Of a stretch of 64,000 nt of DNA, positions 13,915 to 25,732 are shown in pieces. The position numbers were made by a program, and so were the translations under genes. Origin of the DNA: Stictocephala bisonia (lineage: Eukaryota; Arthropoda; Insecta; Hemiptera; Membracidae); the NCBI GenBank assembly GCA_035578905.1, contig JAQJVL010000002.1, forward strand, positions 6,572,717 to 6,636,716, given 5' to 3'. The stretch's first letter is position 1, and the number at the start of each line of letters is the position of its first letter. A model generated the notes under the pieces. The model was given only the letters and a program-made list of their open reading frames with translations, was not told where the DNA came from and searched no databases.

Positions 13915-14300
13915 GGGTTAATATGACGGCCAGAGGAGAGTCGTATTTAGGTAGATGGGAGGGTGAGTAGAGGGTTAGCTTTGGAATGGATTAAAGAGCC
14001 AGTAGTGATCAATTTTAGAGAGATGAGAGGTTCAGAAGATGGTTAGGTTTGGAATGGATGGGAGAGCCAGTAGAGAGTCATATTGAGGTTAATGGGAGAG
14101 TCAGTTGAGAACATATTTAAGGTGGATGGGAAAGTCGAGATGCGTTTAGGGTGGGTGTGGGTCTAATGTCATCATAAATAAATTAATAGGTCCGATAAAG
14201 AGGCACGTTTATGCTGGAAGGAAGGCTCTCGACGTGTGTAGGCTGGGTGGGAAGGCTGATTGAGATTCATGTTTAGGGTTGAGTTAGTGGTTATATATTT
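13915..14300 (+). repeat. Degenerate G-rich minisatellite
   Basis: Imperfect units of roughly 35-45 bases are built around GGATGGGAGAGTCAGT and TTTAGGGTGGG. The stretch is strongly purine-rich on the plus strand compared with its flanks. Units are too diverged to give an exact period by eye. Confidence 0.6.
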
Positions 14301-14309
14301 GTTTAAGTA

Positions 14310-16100
14310 AGGTGAGGGACTGGAAGTTCCCTAAATTATTCTGTGTATAGGTGACTACTTGCATACAAGTCAAACACTGAGTGTTATGTGTATGTAAATG
14401 TATTTATTAAATAAACTGTCTTAACCCAAGAAACCACATCCTTATTTGGAGGTTATAGATTTATTAAATTTTACAATATTACTGTCAGACAAAAAATATT
14501 ATTACTAGAACACCTCAACATTTTATATGAACATAATTGAGCAGTATGTCCGGGTTGTTATTTTTATTCAGTTTTCCTTGTGTTTCTTTCAACGATTTAA
14601 ATATTTTTAATAAAGATAGGTTGACCGCAAATATACGTGAGTACACTATTTTTTTCGAATGTAATAAAATAATGTTAAATAAAAGACTTGTCTTTTTTAT
14701 TACCAAAATATATGTATTTATTACATTTAATCTTAATTATAAAATCACAAAATGGAAAATGTCTGAGATTTGAAGAAATTCTCCACTCTGTAGTTAAATA
14801 ATTTTAGATATATAGCTATTTGAAAACTATCAAAATTTAAAAATGTTTTTTCCTTTTGTTGTTTCGAATGTGTGGTGTCAAGATAAAGCATTTATTAAAT
14901 CAAAATGTCTTAAATATTATATCTAGCATTATAGTTTGTACATATTGTGTAGTAATTAAACGTTAAAGAAGTGGTAATGAATGTAATATGTGACGATTCA
15001 ATATATGTTTATTGAAATTAATATAATGTAAACTATACTGAAGGGTTGGTTTATGCTTTATTCTAACGTAAAATGAATAATCTGCTATAAAATATGAATA
15101 ACTTTCAAAAATATTTTTAAAACTATATTTACTTTCTCTAATTGTGTCTAAAATTATTTGTTGTTGAATATTTAATAGTACGGGTGGTGTATGCTGCTAC
15201 TCGGGATCTTGGTATGTGCTGCTGCCAAGCGTTGGGTAGTCAAACTAACTGAGTGTAGAACGGTCAGCTATTTAATACCTGCTATCCATTATTAGTGTCT
15301 ACCCAACACAGTAATTATTACTATAAAAGTAAACGTATTACTTACGAAATAAAATTACATTGAATTTTCATAACAAATAGACTAGTTTAGGGAGCTCTAC
15401 ATTAGGAAATTAAAAAAATCTAGAGCTATTTTAAAATTGGAAACATTAAGGTAATCAGGTACCCATGCATGGTTTTTTTATTGCCAATATTGTTTTATTT
15501 TTGTTATTTCATTTTCTCAAATACAAATCAAACTATTTTACCGTTAAGTAATAAACTATTTACTCTGTAAGTTAAAAAATGTTTTTACACTACACGTCTA
15601 TGAAATACTATGCTTCATTTAAAATTATATTAACCCTTTCGTACCCTTCCTTATTTTGAAATGCTCTTGTAAAAATATTTATGTGTTTTTTCTTACTTTA
15701 ATAAAACAAAATAATATTTTTTTAAATTTTTATTACAATGTTAAAATTTTTATGTTCATGAGGAAAAATATACTCACTGGGCAGTTACGTATTAAGTATA
15801 AAGGGTAAATTTGTTCCCCCCACATACCTTACAGCACATACCACCAAACGTATCCCACCAACCAATAAATTACTTACCTGTATACAACATACGATAACAT
15901 ATACCTCTGAAAGGTAACAGAGGACTGTTCCTTATCTAAATTAACTTAAAATATTCCTGTGACCTGACATCAATTTACGATCACATATAGCTAACGATGG
16001 TTAGATCGTTAAAAGTGTCTAAGTTTAGATTAGAATAACAAAGTTCAGTTTACAGAGTCATTCTCATACGATTACGTTGAAAAAGGACTTTGTGGATTTC
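14310..16100. other. AT-rich intergenic DNA, nothing recognised
   Basis: Open frames of 63-78 codons on both strands near 14515-14773 overlap one another and have background composition. No supported feature. Confidence 0.4.
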
Positions 16101-16104
16101 AGAA

Positions 16105-16430
16105 TATCCTTCAAATCAGTCTGCTTTTGTGTTTAGTCATTATGGCCTTTATGAGAATACAATGGGATTCAAATTTATGTATTAGGAACCAGGCCAGACC
16201 CTCGTCATTGAACCCCCGTTGTCTGGGGTCAATGCTGCAACCACACCAGACTGTACCAGACGCGCCTATATTGCCTTCCCCCAGCTCCAGGCGGTATTTG
16301 CCACTGGCCAAGTGGCGTGCCTAAGTGGCCAGCCAATGCCAGACGCCAGTTTTGTGACTCCTTTCTAATCATACCATAGCAAGGTTAATCAGACCCTAGG
16401 GCCAGTCTGCAGGTGTTATTAGGAAGTGAG
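16105..16430. other. GC-rich island, unidentified (possible decayed mobile element)
   Basis: Composition rises sharply above the AT-rich flanks and CCAGAC/CCAGGC motifs recur. Both strands carry short open frames of about 65 codons, but I recognise no domain. A relic of a transposable element is the simplest idea, without direct support. Confidence 0.3.
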
Positions 16431-17117
16431 TTTTTAGTCACGTTTTTAACCAAAGGATATTATATCACAAAGAGAATTGGTTGAATGTATTGCCATGTAA
16501 TATACTCGTAATATTGAAAGGGAATTCAAAGCTTTCGTCTGTCATTTGTTGAAATATTAATGTTGACTCACTTTTTTTTTAAGAAATAGACCTTGATAAC
16601 AATATCGTAAAATGAAGTAAATATCCTTGGGATTGAGATATTTATCATATTTTATATCTTTACGAATTTATATATTGGAGCATGTCCAAGGTTTTATAAC
16701 CAAGGTCTAAATAACACATAGATTTAATTTATTTTTAAATACCGTATATAATTTGTTCAAAATATTATTTTTACAACTAGCTGTTAATGCCCATATTTTA
16801 ATGTCTTAAGGTTTATATTTTATGTTAAATTATAATAAAATATGGCCTTGATTTTCATAAAAATATTTTAAGACTGGTTAAGAGAAATTTAAATATTTTA
16901 AATAAATATTTAAAAATGTATTTGTTCGATTTGATTTAAAAATAAATGAATTGCTTTAAAATCAGGATTGCATAGAAACTTATAGGGACCTAACACAACC
17001 ATTTAACTTTAAATGAATCAAAATATGTACCTACATAACTAATTAAAACTACCCCTAAGATGGCTGTGGTTGTTGACAGTCAGAATGGCAATCAACGTCA
17101 TAAGAACAAAACGTATA

Positions 17118-17285
17118 AACTTAGCTGGCGTGGTGGCTCAGTGGCATCAAACTGTGGAGGGCCAGGTTCAAGGTTCATATATACCTCATCGAGCTAACGG
17201 TCGGTACTTCAATATTTGAATACATTTGACGCACAGGTCTTTAGGCCCATGTAAATGGACGAATAAAGTGTTTTTTTCATGATAA
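17118..17285 (+). repeat. SINE-like element, tRNA-type head
   Basis: GTGGCTCAGTGGCAT resembles a tRNA A box. GGTTCAAGGTTC, about 30 bases further on, resembles a B box. The element continues to AATAAAGTG and a T run. It differs from the tRNA-Leu/Ser-type SINE at 7828, 27002 and 45882. There is a single copy in this window, so the boundaries are uncertain. Confidence 0.5.
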
Positions 17286-17289
17286 ATTC

Positions 17290-18285
17290 TAGTATCTTGT
17301 AATTTTTTTAGTGGACTCAAATCCTTAACTTAGTTAATGTTCAATACTCAATTCCTTGAAAAAAGTTCAAAAAAAGTCCTGCATAAGGTTCATAATTAGT
17401 TTGAACGTTGTAACGCCTGACTTATTTAATGTAATGTCCTGTAAGTATATTGTCAACGAAATAAAGAGTTTTTGATTTAAATTGATTTAAAGAGAAAAGA
17501 AAAAAATCTGATTAAGTTAATAAAGTCCTCCTAAAATATTTGTGAATTTCATTTTCCCCAAACTATAAATAACAATTTTCCCATCACTCTAGTACATGTA
17601 GGACGATAAATAACGAATATCATGTGTGTTCGGTATGTGCAACTCTGCTGTAACCAACAGGAAATTAACCAATTCTCTGCACACTACTAGCGGATACTGT
17701 TCCAGTTAATTCCAGCACTGGTCCAGGTGATAAATCTCCAGTACCTAACAACACAATTACCTCCTGCTCGCCTGTCAGATCCATTCTTGTTGACCTAGAT
17801 GTGAAAACCTCCAATGTAAAAGGAAACGGAAATTATGATTTCTTAAATGGATTTTATGGGTTTTCGTGTTTATATTTGGCAAATGTAACAAATAGTTTGA
17901 TATAACATTTGTTATAGCCATGAAGTATAGCTATTTATTTACAAAGTATATTTCAATGTATATTTTATCGGAATTTAAACATGTGTATTTAGATTTCGAA
18001 AGTTAATTCTTCAAGCTTTGCGTTTGATAAGTTGTTAAAAATAAACATAGTTCAAGATAAATTTATTCAGACTATAATTATATAAAATAAGAAGACATTT
18101 AAAATATATATATATAAATACAAATTTAAATTGAGTGTAAAGTATTTTAATATAAATAATAATAATAAGCAACAACAACTATCATTTGACTTTTATTACT
18201 ATAATATTTCCAATTGACAAAAATTTCCATCTTTGGATTTGTAGACTTACAGCACAAACGGCTTCCAAACAAAAAATCGTAACAG
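17290..18285. other. Intergenic DNA, nothing recognised
   Basis: AT-rich apart from a mixed-composition patch at about 17610-17810. No coding or RNA gene recognised. Confidence 0.4.
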
Positions 18286-18289
18286 TTAA

Positions 18290-18590
18290 AACTTAAAGAT
18301 CTTATCGGAAATCGAACCCAGCCATTTAGCCACAAACATTGTTTCCTTCTGCCATGGATACTTCTATAGAAGTCCGGGGTTTCCATGATAAGACAGGGTC
18401 CGGAATTTGTGTGGGAGAGGGAACTGAGTGTCATGCTTGTCAATAAGTTATAAATCTGACCATTACGTGATCGTGCTCCACGTAAAAAAGTAGGTCTCTT
18501 CGTTGCCCTGGCTAATGGGACATTAATAAGTGGTCCATTCTGAGCTAAGTTACAAAGTCAAAAATAAGTCAACACAGGTCATCAAAGTTT
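18290..18590 (-). repeat. Interspersed repeat family A, minus copy (diverged)
   Basis: On the minus strand the order of landmarks follows the family: GACCTGTGTTGAC, GGCAACGAAGAGACCTAC, ACGTGGAGCACGATCACGT, then the GAAGTATCCATGGCAG region. It is more diverged than the copies at 20880 and 37370. No coding capacity. Confidence 0.6.
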
Positions 18591-18821
18591 ATACTGCACT
18601 CAAAGTAATGACATATATTTGCCTTAAAACACACAAATCTGAATATTAATGGTTATATTTACAAATCATAATTCATCATTTCACTATGTTATTGAACTTA
18701 CAGAATGTCTAGTAATTTAGAATCCCTATGCATTACCTAAAACTATAATTAATCATGGGTAAGCATGTCACTATCCACAATGTGCCTATGCAGCACATGA
18801 CATAGATTCTGGTCTTAACTA

Positions 18822-18849
18822 AAAAAAAAAAAAAAAAAAAACAAAAAAA
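18822..18849 (+). repeat. Poly(A) run
   Basis: A nearly pure A run of about 28 bases. It could be the tail of an old retroposed insertion ending here, but no recognisable retroposed body precedes it. Confidence 0.7.
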
Positions 18850-18859
18850 ATGTGTGCAA

Positions 18860-20485
18860 GAAAGGGCTGACTAACTGGTACTATCAAACACCGTGGGAAT
18901 CTGTAATGAGACAGTAGGTACAGTGTTCTATTTACCTGTCAATAAACGGCCTTATAGTCTTATCTTCCTGGAGTCCTCAAGGAAGTTGGAGCATGAAGGA
19001 TAACAAGAAGTAACGTATCAAGTAAGAGATCACTCTATGTAACAGGAAGACGATTTTCCTCAGCAAGTTTGTATTTCAAGAAAAATTAAATAAAATCACT
19101 CTCCTTGTTTCTTTTTTCGATTTTTATTTATATTTCATAATAAAGGTATACATTTGGTAAAACAGATTATTCTAGTGATAAAGATAACTATTGATCAATA
19201 TCCACCTGTAAAGATGCGTTAACAATGTATATATTTTTTATACATCATTTAGCAAATATTACTACTTACCATTACAACAGATGTTAGTAATTTATTATTT
19301 TTACCTGAAAAATTAAAATATATATTTTATATTCGAAACACAAAATATAACTAGTAAGAAAAAGAAAAATATGAACACAAACACGAAAATCAGCGTACAT
19401 GTTAAATACCAAATATGTAATATTAATACTACAACCAATTAATAAACCAATAACAAAGAAGAAATTGTTAACTTTGAACAAACAACCTAATCACTATTCA
19501 TATACATATACGTGCTATATTAATGAAATAAATACTAAAATAACACTAAAAACCCAAAATTAATTAATGCAACGAAAATTAAATAATTAATACATGTTTA
19601 TTAGTAAACAAATACCGTATCAACAAATCATCAACAAAACACTTCACCATCATATCACATCATATATATATACCATAAAAATGGTGAATTAAGAAATAAA
19701 TAAAAGGTAAAGTAACAATCATAATGAGTATAGAAAGTAAGTAGAACATAATTGTGCAACGATAGTAAATATACAGTATAAAACGTGTTGTCTGATAAGT
19801 TGACTTTCAATATAAAGTTTACTTGAAAGGCGTAATATTCCATAATTTAACCACTACTCAAGTTTTCTATTAGCAGAGTTCTAGTGGTAATTAAAATAAT
19901 TGAGGTACCTCATTACTTTTTGGGAGTTTCTTTAAAGGAGGAGCTTTGGAAGGCTGTTTTGGGTGGTTCGATTGCAGTACGTGAACAAAAACAACAATTG
20001 TGATTTTAACAATAATGTGATTAAACAATATATTGGGCTCTCTTTGTTAAGTATGAGTTTATAACAAAGAGCTAACTACGAACTATAAAAGGGAGTTTAG
20101 GATAATATTATTACAGTTTAGTTAAAGTATTAAGTGATTATTGAAGTAATAGAGGTGAAAATTTTCACTAGTATACAATTGTACACTACAGAATAATTCA
20201 CACAGATAAAAGGGAAAATAATTTTGCTAAAGTAGCCTTTCGTTAGAACCAATTTTAAACATCTGCTGAACAATTCACCACCACACTATAAATTGCTTCG
20301 TATCATGTTTTAAATATTAAAATTATTTACATTGATAATGTGCTTCAATATACATATTAAATACTTTAAATTAGAATATTTTATTTTTCCATCAAAAATA
20401 AATAAAAGTTACAAAAATGACATTCATAAATTAAAAAGGTACTCATATCTATATTTTTAATTGATTCAAATTATTATTCATTAGT
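18860..20485. other. AT-rich intergenic DNA, nothing recognised
   Basis: Minus-strand frames near 19284-19481 and 19655-19843 have background composition. No supported feature. Confidence 0.4.
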
Positions 20486-20487
20486 AA

Positions 20488-20850
20488 GACGCTGATCATT
20501 GATATACGAACGAATATTAGGGTCGTAAGAGTGTGATGTGTGTAGATGAACGAGTGTAGTCATGTTTACTGTGTAAGGTTGACTGATCCTCAGAACAAGC
20601 TTATTTTTAATATCATAATAGTCTGGGCAACTAATCGACCTACAGATTTACGTGGAATTCGAAACACGTATTATTGGTCTGATTATCAGCTACTGATGAG
20701 AATGAGATTGTATTTCTCTTTCCTACACAATACTGAACCTTAACTACCACTTAACATGGACACTCCAGCTTCTCTAATAGTGTCCACGTTGATGGCAACC
20801 GTTGAGTGGACGCAGTGTCGATATTTGATTGAGAGGAGGAGAATATTCTT
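20488..20850 (+). repeat. Interspersed repeat family A, plus copy
   Basis: It begins at GACGCTGATCATTGATATACG. It carries the GAGTGTAGTCATG, CGACCTACAG, GTCTGATTATCAGC and AACATGGACACTCCAG landmarks in family order and runs into the start of a second copy. No open frame of convincing length. Confidence 0.7.
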
Positions 20851-20874
20851 ACATTCTTATTCTTACATTCTTAC

Positions 20875-21400
20875 ATATGAGACGCCGACACAACGTTGTT
20901 GGTATTTTAAGACGAATATGAATGGTTATATGAGTGTAGGGTAAGTGTGGATGAGTGTAGTCTGGTTACTAACTGAGTTCAACTGTTCCTCAGAAAGAGC
21001 AATTTATTAATAGCCCAACAACCAGGGCAACTAAGGGACCTACAGCTTTACGTGGAATCTGAACCACGTAGTGCTGGTCTGATTTTCAGCTATTTGACAA
21101 GCCTGATACTCATTTATCTCCCCCACACAACACCCGCACAATGATTACCACCCAACATGGACACCCCAGACTTCTCTAGTAGTGTCCACGCCGATAGCAA
21201 CTATTAAGCGGACGCCGTGTTGGTATCAAGAGGACCGAGCATCCAACTTATCACCTACAATCTCCCAAACACTTTGTCCCCATGTAGCTGGGTTACAGCA
21301 CTGCACCACCAGTGCCGACTAGAATGGTATCGCCCAGAATCATCTTAATACTTTGTCCCCACGTAGTTGTGTTACAGCACTACACCACTAGTGCCAACAA
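20875..21400 (+). repeat. Interspersed repeat family A, most complete plus copy
   Basis: This is the best-preserved copy, about 0.52 kb, starting GAGACGCCGACACAAC. It contains the ACGTGGAATCTGAACCACGT near-palindrome, CTGATTTTCAGC, AACATGGACACC, and a TTTGTCCCCA..GTTACAGCACT..CCAC block that appears twice at the 3' end (21267 and 21353). That short tandem duplication suggests the 3' end is variable. No protein is encoded. Confidence 0.7.
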
Positions 21401-21419
21401 TTATTTACGAACAATAAAA

Positions 21420-22035
21420 TTATGCTATTAATATTACATATCTTAGCACTTAAAATTAAGATAGCTGACATTTGTTTAAAATAAAATAAAGTACAATGCC
21501 ATTAATGGTATGTTTGAGAAAAATGCACTAAACGAGTCGTTTATTTACCAAGGTTGGAATGCTGAACTAGAAAGTAAACCGACTAGATGTAACGCCGGAG
21601 TCATTGAGCCATGACATTTCACTGTCATTGCCATCTGTGGAACTGTCAGTGCCATGGTCTGTGGAATATGTCAGTCAGGGGAATCTGAGCCCACCTGTTA
21701 GTAAATATCATAGTTTGGAGATTTCTGATAGTACATATATAAATATCTAACTATCGGTCTTATATAAATCGTATTTATACTTTTTTATCGGCAAGAAGAC
21801 GATCATCATGATAATTGTAAACGTGGGTTGTGATAGTGGTTGTATGTGAGCATGAATATTTTCTTATACAAGTTCTAGGTCATCTAAATTCGATCGTATG
21901 AATTATTTATGCTAGTTGTTTACAACAGTGACATAACCTACATACTTACATTACGTGATGAACCTTATAAAAACTTACATTTACAAGTTAATTGTTCACG
22001 CAACATAAAAATCGTGTATGGTTATAATATTTTGT
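21420..22035. other. Intergenic DNA, nothing recognised
   Basis: AT-rich, except for a short patch around 21590-21700 with repeated CTGTCA(T/G)TGCCAT. No supported gene. Confidence 0.4.
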
Positions 22036-22037
22036 TG

Positions 22038-22397
22038 CACCTTTCCCGTTATTTCACTATCACTACTTCACACCACTTCTTTTTTATCGCAATTTCGGTT
22101 AGGTTAGGTTAGGTTAGGTTAGGTTAGGTTAGGTGGCTACTAAAGTCAGTCACAACCTGGTAAATCCAATTATTGACTTACCAACGAATGCGCTCTCCGT
22201 GTGTAAGTTCTTCAAAAGCGATAAGATAAGGCCAGTGAAATCGGATTCCTGGCGAATAAGGAATATCACAGTGGACGTAAAAATTGTTGTGAAACAGTTT
22301 TTGGCACAATAAAAAACTTATTAAGTGGCAGTGAATATTAATTATAAATATAAGTGGCACGACTTTTTTAATTATAAAAAAGTCGTGGTAGTTAATT
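22038..22397 (+). mobile_element. TIR element (MITE-like) with intact TTAGG array, copy 3
   Basis: Same order of parts as the copies at 8686 and 9914. The telomere-type array is best preserved here: seven consecutive GGTTA units at 22098-22132, flowing into GGTGGCTACTAAAG. A perfect hairpin (CACGACTTTTTT with AAAAAAGTCGTG) lies at 22357-22386 near the right end. No transposase is encoded. Confidence 0.75.
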
Positions 22398-22399
22398 AG

Positions 22400-24480
22400 C
22401 ATAAAATATATCAATTTTCTTTTTTACTTCTCGATATTATATTTTTTCTTAACTGCTTTCCTTACTTTTCCTTTTACTAAATATATTTTAAGATGAGAAG
22501 ATTTTTGTGTGTGTGCTTCCTAGTGTTAAATCAATAGATTAAGTGGTTTATTCAAAATATTTCCCTCATTCATTTCCTACATTTGCAAAGCTCTTGGAGT
22601 CATTTTATTATCATCGTTTATTACATATAACTTTTATTTATCCTTTTACCTGTAATACTAACACTTTTGTTACATTACAAGAAGTAGGTTAATTTTTTTA
22701 TAATATGTCCACAATTAATTAAATTTTATCTACTCAAAGCTTTGTTCCAAAGTTTTTGTTCGTACACTTTTCAAATTTATTATACAAGTAAATCTTAAGT
22801 TTTAAACAATCTTCGATCAGTTCCTCACATCCAGACCGTAACCAATGTGTGAAGTGTTGCATAGTTAAAATTATAAAATATTTATAATTTTAATGTATAT
22901 GAAAAAACATATAACTAATATTACATGATTTTAATGATATACATAAATAAATAATACAGTCGGACACAGAAGTCATAATCTTGCTCATAAGTATAATATG
23001 TGGAGGGATGTAAAAAGACCTTGGAATAGTTCAAATTCAAAAGAAAATAACACTAAAGTTTTATTACACTTTTATGTACAATTTAGTTAGTAACATTTCT
23101 AAACTTCAGAAACAACTTCAAATGATCAAAATAGAAGTTTACAAACAACAATAAACCGTAAAATCCTGGAACATAAAAATATATATAAGCTTAATTGATG
23201 ATGTATTAGAATTGTTATGGGACCAACAGCATTACATGAAATCAGATATAAGTGGTGCTACTACAACATTTGTCAATAACACTTTTTAAATATTAATTGT
23301 AATTTTTGTAAATAATAAAACGAGTAGTTTTATTTTGATCGTTACTTTAAATCATAATAACAGTTTATAAATACAATATATAAGTAAAACAATATATTTA
23401 CAAAATCGCCAAGCATAAAAGACAACAAAAACCAACATAAGCTTAATTTTCAACAAACATAATTACCATGAATTTGGTATTTTTCAATATTGCTAATGTC
23501 TCGGAATACTTAAATAACATGCCATACTACTTATGTTTCAAGAAGGTATAGTGATCATATTTTTGAATCGGTGGACACATTTATGTCATTCATCCTTATA
23601 ACAAGTTGTATCCTTACGATCTACGTAAGGAAACTTGATACATTTACATTTGTAATTTGCTGAGTCACTAATGGATAAGCATATTCAAACATGTCCTTGA
23701 TTTAGAGGTTAGCCATTAAACAAAACTAATTTACTGCTTTAAAGAAGGCTATTGAACTGTGTTTCTGTGAAAGCTATAGAAAAAATATAGTATATTCTTA
23801 TAATTAATATTTCGTAGAAGTTAAAAAATGTCTTATATGTAAGTAAGTTTCATGGTAATACATTTTTCAATTAAGCTTAGTTTATTGCTTAGTATAAATG
23901 TGCTAAAATAATAACTTCGTAGTTATTAAAATACTTAGCTTGTTAATATAAATACAAACATAACAATCAGCACAAAAATAAAACATTTGATATGAAAAAA
24001 ACAATAAAATATAAATTAATTTTAAATTTAGTTTTTTTTATTAATTAGGTGGGTAATATAAAAAAAAAAGACAGTTTATAATTATAGACGTTCTCTAACT
24101 TAGTTTACCCTTAAGAAATCCTGGTTTTAAAATGATTTATTTATTTTATTTACTTACATCCAAAGCATTAAATTTTAAATAATTAATTAACACAAGCATT
24201 TATAATATCTCTTTTCCAGACTTAAAACATATCAATAACAATCAACGCTACAATCTACCATACTTAAGCAATAAAGCAATATAAGAATTACAACTGTATA
24301 CTTAACAAAATACTAAATATACAATTGTAGTACTAAAAAAAAAAATGCTTAAACCTTCATTTATATTCATATACACTATATTCATACTCAAGAGAGATTT
24401 TACGAATCTTTCCACCTTGTGGAGGAGTTCCTGGTATGGGTGTACCTAAAGAAATAAAATCTGTATGATCTCTTTATAAT
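22400..24480. other. AT-rich intergenic DNA, one hairpin
   Basis: No gene. An AT-only palindrome (TTAAAATTATAAA with TTTATAATTTTAA) sits near 22865-22893. Nothing else recognised. Confidence 0.4.
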
Positions 24481-24908
24481 ATTTCTTTAAAACTAGACAT
24501 TTTAGCCCCGGACCGACGATTAATATTTACATACATGTTTTAGTCAATATGTCCACTAGATAACTTGACTACGCGTTTTAAGTAAAAAACTCATCATCAG
24601 GTCACTTGTTCTTATTAAGAAGAACTAGAAACCCACTTTATATAACGTTCACACACGCAAAAAAATATTTGTCACTTATATAGTTCTGTGGGCGATTGTT
24701 GGACAAGAACTGGAGTATACTTCAGTCATCCCCTTCTTCAACTATATCACTGCTTTGATTAGGATCAGCTGTTACAATTTATTTTAGCTTTTGTCTAAAA
24801 TATCTATCTTATATATTTTATAAAATATAACATTTAAAACATATAATAAATTACAAAAAATCTTAATTGAAATGAAAACCAACTGATAACAAATTTTTTA
24901 AAACTGTA

Positions 24909-25295
24909 GTTTATAAGATTTCATGCAATGATTGTCCAGGATACTATAAAGGACAGATATGAAAATATTTTCGCACAAGACGTAAAGAACACTATCCAGA
25001 CTGTAAGCACAATAAACAATAATCACACGTTGCTCAACACCTCCATGATACCAATCATTATCTTCAATCTGTAGATGAAAATTTACAGATAATTCATTTT
25101 TACTACAAAAGTAAACTATTAAACACACTAGAAGAATACAAAATTTACAAGTTTAAAAATAATCAACATTTACTCAATGAAAATATACATTTTGAATCAA
25201 ACATATTATTGAACACTCTTATACACAAAACAAAATCAATGGTCACAACTGATCCTAAGAAAAACAAAGATATAGTAGAAGAAGGGGATAACTGA
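24909..25295 (+). pseudogene. GIY-YIG endonuclease domain of a Penelope-like element, decayed
   Basis: One frame reads VYKISCNDCPGYYKGQI, the start of a GIY-YIG domain with a CxxC-like pair. It continues through RTRRKEH and a His-rich stretch (SHVAQHLHDTNH) into KSKLLNTLEEYKIYKFKN before the stop at 25293-25295. Two in-frame stops break it, TGA at 24960-24962 and TAA at 25020-25022. The upstream reverse transcriptase is missing. The domain normally nicks target DNA for retrotransposition; this copy cannot make an intact protein. Confidence 0.8.
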
Positions 25296-25399
25296 AGTAC
25301 ACTCCAGTTCTTGTCTAACAATCACCCACAGAACTGTATCGGTGCGTGACATAATGTGTTTTTGCGTGTGGGTTTCAAGTTCATCTTAACAAAAACAAG

Positions 25400-25441
25400 T
25401 GACCTGATGATGAGTCTTTTGACTTGAAACGCGTAGTCAAG
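25400..25441 (+). ncRNA. Hammerhead-ribozyme-like core in the Penelope-like terminal repeat
   Basis: The order of parts fits a type I hammerhead. TGAC (25400-25403) can pair with GTCA (25436-25439) as stem I. CTGATGA is at 25404-25410. Stem II is GAGTC/GACTT closing a TTTT loop (25412-25425, with one G-U pair). GAAA is at 25426-25429. The minimal stem III is the A of GAAA plus C with GT around a GC loop. The predicted cleavage is after A25435 (GUA). One unpaired T at 25411 sits between CTGATGA and stem II, which departs from the textbook core. Hammerheads are established in Penelope-like terminal repeats; activity here is inference. Confidence 0.45.
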
Positions 25442-25732
25442 TTATCTAGTGGACAGATTGACTAAAACATGTAAGTAAATATTTCTTTACCAAATAAATG
25501 TTTGGTAAACTCCAATTTTGTCAAATTTAATCTTCGTATGATGTCTAATTGTTCATGTTGGGTATTTTAAAACCAACAGGCAGTATCTTTAATGTAATTG
25601 TACCAATCAACTGTGGTTTCCCTGTGCATTAAGTTATTTTTAATATAATCAAAATTATAACGAAAACTATGCAAAATAAATAACAGATATTTTTTCTTAG
25701 AACTTAGGCTTAAGCGGCCGGTATCATAACTA

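Larger units (their letters stand above)
24490..25500 (+). mobile_element. Penelope-like element remnant with inverted terminal repeats
   Basis: Two arms, about 24490-24760 and 25270-25500, are inverted copies of one sequence: TACGCGTTT..AAGTCA on one side, and TGACTTGAAACGCGTAG..CTAGTGGACA on the other. They bracket a decayed GIY-YIG coding region (24909-25295). A 5'-truncated unit with an inverted partial copy at its head is a known insertion form of Penelope-like elements. The right arm carries a CTGATGA..GAAAC block typical of their terminal repeats; in the left arm the GAAA is AAAA. No reverse transcriptase remains. Confidence 0.75.

Noticed and set aside
22098..22132. True telomere or chromosome end
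   Set aside because: Only seven TTAGG units, placed inside a TIR element with two further copies in the window.
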